DNA of 7,528 bases from Odoribacteraceae bacterium (GTDB taxonomy: Bacteria; Bacteroidota; Bacteroidia; Bacteroidales; Marinifilaceae), in contig JAITJA010000032.1 of the NCBI GenBank assembly GCA_031279175.1, positions 1 through 7,528 on the forward strand, written 5' to 3'. Numbering within the stretch: position 1 is the first letter of the stretch; every line of letters begins with the position of its first letter. Positions 1 to 7,377 of this stretch are shown here, in pieces. The notes below the pieces were generated by a model. It had not been told where the DNA came from. It did no database searches and saw nothing but the letters and a program-made list of their open reading frames with translations. A program made the translations under genes and the position numbers.

Positions 1-243
1 CGTCTCGACAAAAACGAGACCCCGCTCGAAAGGACGTGGGAAACGTCCGGAACAAATTACCCCGAACTCTTCGCGTTCAAATTCGATAACGCGTTCGAGA
101 ACTATCGCGCGGCGTCAACAGACGGGCAGTACACCTCCCGTCGCGCCGCGGTGCAGTACACCCGTTACGCGTCCGGTCAGGAGATCGGCGCGTCCATCCC
201 CTCGCCACGAACGTCCAGTAACACGCAAAATAACAAGCAATGA
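1..243 (+). CDS. C-terminal end of an unidentified protein (5' truncated)
   Basis: An open frame runs from the first base of the window to TGA at 241-243 and gives the last 80 residues of a protein. The 5' part lies outside the window. The visible part is hydrophilic, rich in Thr, Ser, Arg, Asn and Tyr, and ends in a low-complexity polar tail (SPRTSSNTQNNKQ). It has no membrane segment, cysteine or motif that I recognise. The TGA overlaps the ATG of the next gene as ATGA. That overlap, the shared strand and the clean frame are the reasons for calling it real. By context it may be another component of a fimbrial or surface-protein operon, but the sequence itself does not show this. I cannot name the family. 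Confidence 0.75.
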   Translation, partial: RLDKNETPLERTWETSGTNYPELFAFKFDNAFENYRAASTDGQYTSRRAAVQYTRYASGQEIGASIPSPRTSSNTQNNKQ

Positions 244-3200
244 ATAAACGTGATTTCAATCAACGATGGAAGCGCGCTGTTCTCGTCGTCCTCGTCCTGG
301 GGCTCGCGGGAGTGTCGTGTAAAGAGAAAACTATCGAGGATGGGGCAACGCCACACAACCTCACCCTCAGGATGGGATATAACACGCCATCGGGCGCGGC
401 GATCATACCAACTGTCCGCCTCTTCTCCTTTCACAAGCAGAACGCCTATTTCAGCGAGGAGATCCTGAACCTCAAGCGCACATCTACCTCCCTCTCCGCC
501 CGCGTGAGAGTGGGTGATTGGCACATCGCCATGATCGCGCCACCGGCCGCGACCTCCTTCCTCCAGCCCGTCGGGGGGAAAAGCATGGCGGAGACCCCAC
601 TCTACAGGTACGAACCGACGGTCGACCCGCTCACGGGGAAAAGCAGTGCCGCGGCCGAGATCTTCCTCGCCCACGAGCCGGTCGTCATCCTGCCGGACCC
701 GGACAAGCTGACCTCGCTCTCCACGCGCCTTGACCGGAATCTCGCCATGATAGAAGTCATCCTCGACAGGATCACCGCCAACTTCAACAAGGCCGCCACG
801 GACCACGAGATCACGTTACATCACGTCCCCTCCACCATCAGCTACACCGGCGCGTTGCTCCCGGACAGGCACGCCCCCGACACCTTGCCGGATGGACGAT
901 ACCCCCGGGCGCGGGTAACGCTCAAGGATCACCCCGCGGCAAAGGGCTACCTGCAATCCGACACCGTGCGATTCATCGTGCCGGCCCACCGCGGCAGAGA
1001 CTTCTTCTCCGTCGTCGCCACCGACACCACCACCCTCAAGATGCTCCTCCGGGTAAACCTCGAGCGGACGGGTGGCTCGCGCTTCATCAGATCGGAAGAG
1101 ATCCCGTTGGTCGCGCGATGCAACCGCGTGCTCCGCGTCCGCGTCAACATCAACGACGGCATCGCCTGCACCGCCGAGATCCTGCCGTGGGAAACGGTCG
1201 AAACCTCCGTGGTCGTCGGGGAGCAATACTCCAACTGGCTATACGTTAAACGCGGGGACTCCGGCAGCGGGCAGTCATGGCGCGACGCGCTGCCGGACGT
1301 CTCCTCGGCCATCTCCAAGGCGCTTCTCCTGCAAAAACTCTCGATGCCCGTCAACGGCATCCTCGTTGCCGGGGGATCCGCCACGGGTGTTTACGAAGAG
1401 TCGTTCACCATCCCCGCCGGGGTGAAAATCTTCGGCGGATGGGCTGGCACGCCGGGCACGGAATTACCCGCCAACGACACCTTGGCCCCATACACCTCCC
1501 CCCATCGCGACCTGGCCACCTCCAAGGCCATCGTCTCGCCGCTATCGAACGGCATCTCGCTTGCCGCGGCCGACGCGCTCCTCGATGGATTCATCATCCG
1601 GGGAACTACCGGCAACGTCATCCCGCTCCTTGTCAGCAACGCCTCGGCGCGGGTCAACGCCGTCGAGGTGCGCGACAACGCCGTCACCGGTGCAGCCCTC
1701 GTCCTTTACGCTGGCACGGGCGTTAACATCCTCGTCGCGGACAACAGCGCTGGCGTCATGCTCGGTGAAAACGCCGCGCTCGTCAATGCCACCATCGTCA
1801 ACAACACCGCCGCCTCCTCGTTCCTCGGGGAACTACAAAACTCCGTCTACTGGGGGAACAGCGGCACGCCGGTAACGAGCGGCATCATCCAGTACTCGGC
1901 CTTTACCGGCACGGGGCCGATCCCCGGGTTACAAAACATCGCCATCAACGCCGGCAACACCGCCTGGTTCTCTGCCACCGACACCATCCCCGGCCCCCAC
2001 TTCGACCTCTCGCCAGCGGCGGGCTACGCCACTTCTTCCACCACCCCCAACCGTTCGCCGTTGCTCGGGCGCGCGGACAGCCTACTCTTCAACGCCGCCG
2101 CCGCCACCGCGGCCCTCAGGACAGACATCAACGGCAACCCCCGACACAACGCCGCCACGGACATTGGTTGTCACGAGGGCGTCGGCTCCGCCAGGGGATT
2201 CAACCTGCGCTGGAACATGACCTCCATATACATCTCCACGAAAAACGGCAGGGAGACCGAGCACCCGGCGATCATCTTCGACAACGCCGAGGGGGCATTT
2301 GTCAAGTGGCATGTCACCGTGAAGAGCGTCACCAGCAACAGGTATTCTCTCGTCACCGGCCGCGACTCCGGCGGCGGGAATTCCGAGCACCTCGGCGTCT
2401 TCAAGCTCAAGGCCGGGAAGGCAAACACGGGAAACAGCCAGATCGCCTGCGGGAAGATCGCCCTCGGCAGCAACCTTGGCGGCTACCTCCCGGGCATCGA
2501 GCTGGACGTTTACCAGACCCCTGGTAAATCCTCCCCGTGGACCAACGGCTACGCCGGTTCCTTCCACCGCAACAGCGAGGTCGAGGAACGCCTCATCTTC
2601 GGCAGCAACAAGGGCAACTGGATCGTCCGCGTCGTCCACGGCGTTGACTGGATCAAGATCGACAAGCACCCGAAAGGTTACAACAACGGCATCGTCGAAG
2701 AAACCTTTGGCGGGATACTCTCCGGCTCCGGCAACATCAAATTCCGCGTCGGGATGAAGAGCAAGTTACCTCCTGGAGCGTCGCCCCGTTACGGTCTCAT
2801 TGCCATTGACCGCGCGGGAGGCGTGGCCCTCTTCTTCGTCCGGCAGGGTGAGGCGGCGGACTACATCTACGGCCCCAGTGATCCCGGTCGAACCAAAGGT
2901 CGCTCGAACGTCGCCAAGTTCTCGCCCTACAACCTCACCGACCCGAAGGGCGGCTTCGACAAGAACGGCGTGTTACTCGGGAAGCAGGGTGGTGGTTTCG
3001 TCGACTATCCCTCGAAGACCGGCTACTTCTTCAAGTACAACGACACCCGCGCCTTCTATCCCGACAACACCATCCCCGGGACGGCGGTCACCAAGGTATA
3101 CTCGAAGGACTGGTCGTCGAACAATGACCCCTGCCCGCCGGGCTACCACATCCCGTCGAATCCCGAGTTCGTAGAGGGATACTTCGTCAACGCGTCCGTC

Positions 3201-3611
3201 AACTCTGCCTTCTCGGGTGGCGTCACGACCACCTTCGTCTGGGGGAGGCTTGCTGACGGCTACTTCGACAGGCTTGCCACCCCTGACGTTCGCGAGTGCG
3301 GCGCCGGGCCCAACCGCGCCACCGAGGGATTAATCATCTACAACGACTACAACAACGCCTCGGTATTCTTCCCGATGGCAGGGAAACGGATCGCCGAGAA
3401 TACTCCCGGGACGTCCGCGTTCCACTCCAAGGGAGGGGATGGCGGCGGACACTACGTGCAATGGACGATGACGCGCACCCAGCAGGGGCCACCGAAAGTA
3501 TTCGCCACGCACAGTTACGGGACGGGAACTACCGGGCACATCGGCATGTCCTGCCCGGGGAACGACACCTACAAGTACGAGGCTATCTCCATCCGTTGCG
3601 TGAAAGACTAA
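240..3611 (+). CDS. Large fimbrillin-like / beta-helix / BACON / lectin-like surface lipoprotein (paralogue 1)
   Basis: This is a 1123-residue predicted surface lipoprotein. The N-terminus has a basic stretch (NKRDFNQRWKR), a hydrophobic core (VLVVLVLGLAG) and a candidate lipid-attachment Cys27 (GVSC; Gly at -3 is not classical). Residues about 40-325 resemble fimbrillin/Mfa-like proteins: VRLFSFHK near the start, LDRNLAMIEV in the middle, and VLRVRVNINDG followed by EILPWE at the end. Residues about 331-647 open with SNWLYVKRGDSGSGQSW and contain FGGWAG, LLDGFIIRG, NATIVNNTA and NSVYWGN, closing on DINGNPRHNAATDIGCHEG, the usual end of right-handed beta-helix proteins. Two BACON/Ig-like segments follow, ending at DVYQTPG (756-762) and VRQGEAADY (from 867). 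The last domain carries DPCPPGYHIPSNPEF (from 963) and Cys965, 1020, 1105 and 1120, resembling FISUMP or C-type-lectin-like folds. The start overlaps the upstream stop (ATGA); there is no clear Shine-Dalgarno, only an A-rich stretch (CAAAATAACAA). Adhesion, possibly as a type V pilus tip or accessory protein, is inferred from architecture. Confidence 0.95.
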   Translation: MNKRDFNQRWKRAVLVVLVLGLAGVSCKEKTIEDGATPHNLTLRMGYNTPSGAAIIPTVRLFSFHKQNAYFSEEILNLKRTSTSLSARVRVGDWHIAMIAPPAATSFLQPVGGKSMAETPLYRYEPTVDPLTGKSSAAAEIFLAHEPVVILPDPDKLTSLSTRLDRNLAMIEVILDRITANFNKAATDHEITLHHVPSTISYTGALLPDRHAPDTLPDGRYPRARVTLKDHPAAKGYLQSDTVRFIVPAHRGRDFFSVVATDTTTLKMLLRVNLERTGGSRFIRSEEIPLVARCNRVLRVRVNINDGIACTAEILPWETVETSVVVGEQYSNWLYVKRGDSGSGQSWRDALPDVSSAISKALLLQKLSMPVNGILVAGGSATGVYEESFTIPAGVKIFGGWAGTPGTELPANDTLAPYTSPHRDLATSKAIVSPLSNGISLAAADALLDGFIIRGTTGNVIPLLVSNASARVNAVEVRDNAVTGAALVLYAGTGVNILVADNSAGVMLGENAALVNATIVNNTAASSFLGELQNSVYWGNSGTPVTSGIIQYSAFTGTGPIPGLQNIAINAGNTAWFSATDTIPGPHFDLSPAAGYATSSTTPNRSPLLGRADSLLFNAAAATAALRTDINGNPRHNAATDIGCHEGVGSARGFNLRWNMTSIYISTKNGRETEHPAIIFDNAEGAFVKWHVTVKSVTSNRYSLVTGRDSGGGNSEHLGVFKLKAGKANTGNSQIACGKIALGSNLGGYLPGIELDVYQTPGKSSPWTNGYAGSFHRNSEVEERLIFGSNKGNWIVRVVHGVDWIKIDKHPKGYNNGIVEETFGGILSGSGNIKFRVGMKSKLPPGASPRYGLIAIDRAGGVALFFVRQGEAADYIYGPSDPGRTKGRSNVAKFSPYNLTDPKGGFDKNGVLLGKQGGGFVDYPSKTGYFFKYNDTRAFYPDNTIPGTAVTKVYSKDWSSNNDPCPPGYHIPSNPEFVEGYFVNASVNSAFSGGVTTTFVWGRLADGYFDRLATPDVRECGAGPNRATEGLIIYNDYNNASVFFPMAGKRIAENTPGTSAFHSKGGDGGGHYVQWTMTRTQQGPPKVFATHSYGTGTTGHIGMSCPGNDTYKYEAISIRCVKD

Positions 3612-3621
3612 ACCCGTGACC

Positions 3622-3646
3622 CGCGGTCAACCCCGCGTCTCTTTTT
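3622..3646 (+). terminator. Candidate intrinsic terminator after paralogue 1
   Basis: A 5-bp GC stem (CGCGG 3622-3626, CCGCG 3633-3637, loop TCAACC) lies 10 bases after the TAA. It is followed by TCTCTTTTT, with five T's at 3642-3646. The stem is short and three bases separate it from the pyrimidine run, so it may be leaky. After the second paralogue the T-run is conserved (7306-7310) but this stem is not, which weakens the call. Confidence 0.45.
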
Positions 3647-3674
3647 CATCCATCGCGCCACCGCGGTGGATGAA
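3645..3674. repeat. Conserved post-stop hairpin, copy 1
   Basis: This is an inverted repeat with arms TTCATCCATCGCG (3645-3657) and CGCGGTGGATGAA (3662-3674) and loop CCAC. It gives a 13-bp stem with one G-T wobble. The centre also contains the perfect 12-base palindrome CCACCGCGGTGG. The same hairpin follows the second paralogue at 7309-7341 with a different loop. It comes just after a T-run and is not followed by one, so it is not a textbook terminator on either strand. It may protect the mRNA 3' end or mark a duplicated 3' flank. The shared 3' flank runs from each stop codon to about 3693 here, ending in ATTACCCGGTTACC. Confidence 0.8.
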
Positions 3675-3770
3675 TCATTATTACCCGGTTACCCCATCGA
3701 ACGGGAAAGAAAAAGGATCATCGGGGTGGGAACAGCGAACCAAAAGCGATGAATCACGTACAAGAAGGCG

Positions 3771-3789
3771 AATAATTATTTTTATAGTA
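3771..3789 (+). promoter_or_regulatory. AT-rich patch, possible promoter for paralogue 2
   Basis: AATAATTATTTTTATAGTA is almost free of G and C within a GC-rich region, and it lies about 80 bases upstream of the second gene. Bacteroidetes promoters use a -7 element near TAnnTTTG with a weak TTTG-like -33 element. No good match to either is visible here, so this rests on base composition and position only. The rest of the spacer between 3694 and 3814 shows no coding sequence or structure that I can support. Confidence 0.25.
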
Positions 3790-3814
3790 GCGCGGGTATT
3801 GAAGATGTAAAGGG

Positions 3815-3845
3815 AACTATCTCTCGGGAACGGGAGATAGTTTTT
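3815..3845 (+). terminator. Strong intrinsic terminator just upstream of paralogue 2 (possible attenuator)
   Basis: A 12-bp stem is formed by AACTATCTCTCG (3815-3826) and CGGGAGATAGTT (3831-3842), with one T-G wobble. It closes on a GGAA loop of the GNRA type and runs into TTTTT (3841-3845). This is a textbook rho-independent terminator on the + strand. It ends 26 bases before the ATG at 3872. If the promoter of the second gene lies upstream, for instance at the AT-rich patch near 3780, the hairpin sits in its leader and would attenuate transcription. If the promoter lies in the remaining 26 bases, the hairpin simply insulates the gene from the upstream operon. Confidence 0.85.
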
Positions 3846-3871
3846 CTATATCATCAAGGCGCGCGGGTTAC

Positions 3872-6800
3872 ATGAAAAGTTTTAATGACATGAAGAAACC
3901 ACATTACCATCAGCAACGGGCGCGCGCGGCGGTCGCGATACTTCTCCTGTGGAGTATTGTCGTGACGTGCGGGCGCGACAAGAACATCGAGGACGAGAAC
4001 CTCTCCTACAACCTCGTCCTCAGGGCGACGCTGAACGAGGTTATCCCGGATATCCGTCTTTTTGCCTTCCACAAGCAGGCCAACGTCAACCGCTTCGGCG
4101 AGGAGATCCTGAACCTACACCGCTCGTCGGACAAGATCTCCGCGCGCGTCAAGGAGGGCAACTGGGATATCGCCATGATCTCCGCGACGTCATCGACGCC
4201 TATCCTACTGCCGCCGGGAGGAAAAAGCATGGAAGAAACTCCTCTCTACCGTTACACCCCGGTCGTCGACCCGGCCACGGGGAAAAGCAGTGACGCCGAC
4301 GAGATCTTCATCACCCGCGAGCCGGTAGTCATCTCCCCGAGCAAGGAGTCGACACTCTCCGCGCGTCTCGACAGGAACGTCGCGATGGTGGAAGTCATCA
4401 TTGAACATGCAACGGCCAACTTCAACAAGGCGGCCACCGACCACCGCGTCGAGTTGCACCGCGTCCCCTCAACCATCAGTTACACCGGCGCGCTCCTGCC
4501 CAACAAGAATACCCCTGACACGTTAACGGCGGAGCAATTCCTCCGCGCGCCGATCAAGTTACAAGATCACCCGACGGAGAGCGGCCACCTGCAATCGAAC
4601 GTCGTGAGATTCCTCGTGCCGGCGCACCGCGGGACGGACTTCTCAGCCGCGAATCCCGTCGACACCACCACCCTCAAGATGCTCCTGACGGTAAACTTGC
4701 AGCGCACTGCCGGCACGCGTTTCATCAAGTCGAGAGAGATCCCTGTTGTCGCGCGATGCAATCACGTCATGCGCGTTCGGGTCAACGTCAACGACGGCGT
4801 GTCATTTACCGTCGAGCTCCTCCCCTGGTCGGGCTACGACATCCCGGTGACGGTAGGAAGCGAGTATTCCAACTGGCTCTACGTTAAACGCGGGGGGAGC
4901 GGGAACGGGCTGTCATGGAGCGACCCGCTGCCGGACGTCTCCACCGCCATCTCCATGGCCGCCTCCTTGAAAGCGCAATCTCTCCGGGTAAACGGTATCC
5001 TCGTCGCCGGGGGAACGGCTACCGGGGGAACGGCCACCGGGGGAACGGCCACTGGCGCGTACGAAGAGTCCTTCTCCGTGCCCGCCGGCATAAAAATCTT
5101 CGGGGGATGGACGGGAACGCCCGGCGAAGAGTTACCTGCCAACAATCCATTGGCCCCGTACACCTCTTCTCGCCGCGACCTGGCCAACCGGAAAGCCATC
5201 ATCTCGCCGCGCGCCTCCGGTATCGTGCTTGACGCGGATTCCACCCTGCTCGACGGGGTCATCATCAAGGAGGTATCCGGCAGCGTCATCCCGTTACTCG
5301 TCGACAACGTCTCGGCGCGGGTCAACGCCGTCGAGGTGCGCGACAACAACACCAGTGGTAATGCCATCATCTTCCTCTCGGGGACAGGGACGAACGTGCT
5401 CGTTGCCAACAACGCCAACAACGTGTACCTCGACAATTCCGCCACGCTCGTCAACGCCACCATCGTCAACAACACTGCCGCCGCCATCTTCTACGGGAAA
5501 CTACAAAACTCCGTCTACTGGGGGAACGGCGGAACGCCGGTAATGAATGGTACGATACAGAACTCGGCCTTCTCCGGCGCGAAACCGCCCGCCGGGACGC
5601 GAAACATCGCCATCAACGCCGGAAACACCGTCTGGTTCTCTTCTACTGACACCGTCCCCGGACCACACTTCGACCTCTCGCCAGCGGCGGGCTACGCCAC
5701 TTCTTCTACCAATCCCAACCGTTCGCCGTTGCTCGGACGCGGGGATAGTCTATTATTCAACGCTGCCGTTGCCACCGCGGCACTCAGGACAGACATCAAC
5801 GGAAGGCCCCGTCACAACGCAGACACGGACATCGGCTGTCACGAGGGCGTCGGATCTGTCAGGGGGTTCAACCTGCGCTGGAACATGACCTCCATATACA
5901 TCTCCACGAAAGAAAACAGGGAGAGCGAGCACCCGGCGATCCTCTTCGACAACGCCGAGGGGGCTTTCGTCAAGTGGCATGTCACCGTGAAGAGCGTCAC
6001 CAGCACCAGCTTCTCCGTCGTTCAAGGCCGCGAATCCGGCGGTGGCAACGCCGTGCACCTTGGCGTCTTCAAGCTCAAGTCCGGGAAGGAGAACACGGGG
6101 AACAGCCCGATCGTCTGCGGGAAGATCGCCCTCGGCAGCAACCTTGGAAACTACCTCCCGAGCACCGAGCTGGACGTTTACCAGACCCCTGGCAAGTCTG
6201 CACCGTGGACCAACGGTTACGCCGGATCCTTCCACCGCAACAACGAGGTCGAGGAACGGCTCGTCTTCGGAAGCAACACGGGCAACTGGATCGTCCGCAT
6301 CGTCAGTGGTCTTGACTGGATCAAGATCGACAGGCACCCGAGAGGTTACAACAGCGGCATTGTCGAGGAAACCTTTGGAGGGATACTCTCCGGATCCGGC
6401 AATATCGAATTCCGCGTCGGGATGAAGAGCGCGTTACCTTCCAACGCGTCGCCCCGTTACGGTCTCATTGCCATTGACCGCGCGGGAGGCGTGGCCCTCT
6501 TCTTTGTCCGGCAGGGTGAGGCGGCGGACTATATCTACGGACCCAGTGATCCCGGGCGAACAAAGGCGCCTGCCGGGCGACCGGACGCCGCCAAGTTCTC
6601 GCCCTACAATCTCACTGACCCGAAAGGCAGCTTCGACAAGAACGGCGTGCTGCTCGGGAAGCGCGGCGGCGGCTTCGTCGACTATCCATCGAAGACCGGA
6701 TACTTCTTCAAGTACAACAACACCCGCGCCTTCTATCCCGATAACACCATCCCCGGGACGGCGATCACGACGGCCTTCTCGTCTATCTGGTCAGCGGAAA

Positions 6801-7288
6801 ACGACCCCTGCCCGTCGGGCTACCACCTCCCGTCGAATCCCGAGTTCGTCGAGGGATACTTTGTCAACGAGGAGATCAACACCGAATTCTCGGGGGGCGT
6901 CAAGACTACCTTCGTCTGGGGGCGGCTTGCTGACGGGTACTTCGACAGGATTGCCACACCGGACGTTCGCGAGTGTGGCTCCGGGCCCAACCGCGCCACG
7001 GAGGGATTGATCATCTACAATGACTACAACAACGCCTCGGTATTCTTCCCGATGGCTGGAAAACGAATCGCCGCCGAACCACCCGGGACCTCCGATTTCC
7101 ATGCCAAGGAAGGGGATGGTGGCGGACACTACGTGCAATGGACGATGACGCGTACCCCGCAAGACGCCGTGAAAGTATTTACCACGCACAGTTACGGGGT
7201 AGGGAACACCGGCCACATCGGTATGTCCTGTTCCTGGAACGATACCTACAAGTACGAGGCAACGTCCATCCGTTGCGTGAAAGACTAA
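3872..7288 (+). CDS. Large fimbrillin-like / beta-helix / BACON / lectin-like surface lipoprotein (paralogue 2)
   Basis: This is a 1138-residue paralogue of the preceding gene with the same domain order. The signal peptide has a basic region (HQQRARAA), hydrophobic core (VAILLLWSIVV) and candidate lipid-attachment Cys33 (VVTC). An in-frame ATG at 3890 would give a signal peptide closer to usual length, so the start is uncertain by six codons. An AAGG lies 12 bases before the first ATG. The fimbrillin-like region (about 40-325) keeps LDRNVAMVEV and MRVRVNVNDG...LLPW. The beta-helix region starts at SNWLYVKRGGSG (from 333) and ends at TDIGCHEG (from 652). BACON-like segments end at DVYQTPG (from 768) and VRQGEAADY (from 879). 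The C-terminal domain has DPCPSGYHLPSNPEF (from 978) and Cys980, 1035, 1120 and 1135, matching all four cysteines of paralogue 1. By hand alignment, identity is about 84% from the first BACON-like domain onward and clearly lower, roughly 60-65%, in the fimbrillin-like region. Three GGTAT repeats (380-394) replace a single GGSAT. The role is inferred to be adhesion. Confidence 0.95.
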   Translation: MKSFNDMKKPHYHQQRARAAVAILLLWSIVVTCGRDKNIEDENLSYNLVLRATLNEVIPDIRLFAFHKQANVNRFGEEILNLHRSSDKISARVKEGNWDIAMISATSSTPILLPPGGKSMEETPLYRYTPVVDPATGKSSDADEIFITREPVVISPSKESTLSARLDRNVAMVEVIIEHATANFNKAATDHRVELHRVPSTISYTGALLPNKNTPDTLTAEQFLRAPIKLQDHPTESGHLQSNVVRFLVPAHRGTDFSAANPVDTTTLKMLLTVNLQRTAGTRFIKSREIPVVARCNHVMRVRVNVNDGVSFTVELLPWSGYDIPVTVGSEYSNWLYVKRGGSGNGLSWSDPLPDVSTAISMAASLKAQSLRVNGILVAGGTATGGTATGGTATGAYEESFSVPAGIKIFGGWTGTPGEELPANNPLAPYTSSRRDLANRKAIISPRASGIVLDADSTLLDGVIIKEVSGSVIPLLVDNVSARVNAVEVRDNNTSGNAIIFLSGTGTNVLVANNANNVYLDNSATLVNATIVNNTAAAIFYGKLQNSVYWGNGGTPVMNGTIQNSAFSGAKPPAGTRNIAINAGNTVWFSSTDTVPGPHFDLSPAAGYATSSTNPNRSPLLGRGDSLLFNAAVATAALRTDINGRPRHNADTDIGCHEGVGSVRGFNLRWNMTSIYISTKENRESEHPAILFDNAEGAFVKWHVTVKSVTSTSFSVVQGRESGGGNAVHLGVFKLKSGKENTGNSPIVCGKIALGSNLGNYLPSTELDVYQTPGKSAPWTNGYAGSFHRNNEVEERLVFGSNTGNWIVRIVSGLDWIKIDRHPRGYNSGIVEETFGGILSGSGNIEFRVGMKSALPSNASPRYGLIAIDRAGGVALFFVRQGEAADYIYGPSDPGRTKAPAGRPDAAKFSPYNLTDPKGSFDKNGVLLGKRGGGFVDYPSKTGYFFKYNNTRAFYPDNTIPGTAITTAFSSIWSAENDPCPSGYHLPSNPEFVEGYFVNEEINTEFSGGVKTTFVWGRLADGYFDRIATPDVRECGSGPNRATEGLIIYNDYNNASVFFPMAGKRIAAEPPGTSDFHAKEGDGGGHYVQWTMTRTPQDAVKVFTTHSYGVGNTGHIGMSCSWNDTYKYEATSIRCVKD
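5009..5053 (+). repeat. In-frame 15-bp tandem repeat (three copies) within paralogue 2
   Basis: Three consecutive 15-bp units start GGGGGAACGG at 5009, 5024 and 5039 and encode Gly-Gly-Thr-Ala-Thr each time (residues 380-394). They differ only at third codon positions (GCT/GCC and ACC/ACT). Paralogue 1 has one such unit at the matching place (GGSAT), between VNGILVAG and the YEESF motif at the start of the beta-helix. Expansion by slippage would add or remove five residues without breaking the frame. Confidence 0.9.
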
Positions 7289-7308
7289 ACCGTCTCGCGC
7301 GCCTCTTT

Positions 7309-7341
7309 TTCATCCATCGCGGTCTTCCCGCGGTGGATGAA
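7309..7341. repeat. Conserved post-stop hairpin, copy 2
   Basis: The arms TTCATCCATCGCGG (7309-7322) and CCGCGGTGGATGAA (7328-7341) pair over 14 bp with one T-G wobble around the loop TCTTC. It is the counterpart of the hairpin at 3645-3674: the outer 13 bp of stem are identical, the loop is entirely different, and one extra G-C pair is present. A T-run (7306-7310) precedes it and none follows. The shared 3' flank continues to 7360 and then diverges from the copy after paralogue 1. No clear stem precedes the T-run here, so where the transcript ends is unclear. Confidence 0.8.
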
Positions 7342-7377
7342 TCATGATTACCCGGTTACCGGTACTTCGCGGGGGGG

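Noticed and set aside
177..806. Long open frame on the minus strand (209 codons), with similar minus-strand frames near 816-1226, 2082-2669, 4879-5487 and 5753-6337
   Set aside because: They lie wholly or mostly within the two large genes, are rich in Arg/Gly/Ala or Val/Asp as expected of GC-rich shadows, and recur at matching places in both paralogues because the sense strand is conserved.
3616..3810. 64-codon + strand frame in the spacer between the paralogues
   Set aside because: It begins inside the terminator region, runs through the conserved hairpin, has a highly basic composition and no ribosome binding site, and has no counterpart after paralogue 2.
5009..5053. Assembly or sequencing artefact as the source of the 15-bp repeat
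   Set aside because: The units differ at third codon positions and stay in frame, which fits real biological expansion better than an exact copy error; raw reads would settle it.
7138..7347. 69-codon + strand frame overlapping the end of paralogue 2
   Set aside because: It is an out-of-frame shadow of the real coding sequence; a similar shadow exists at the end of paralogue 1 (3296-3619).
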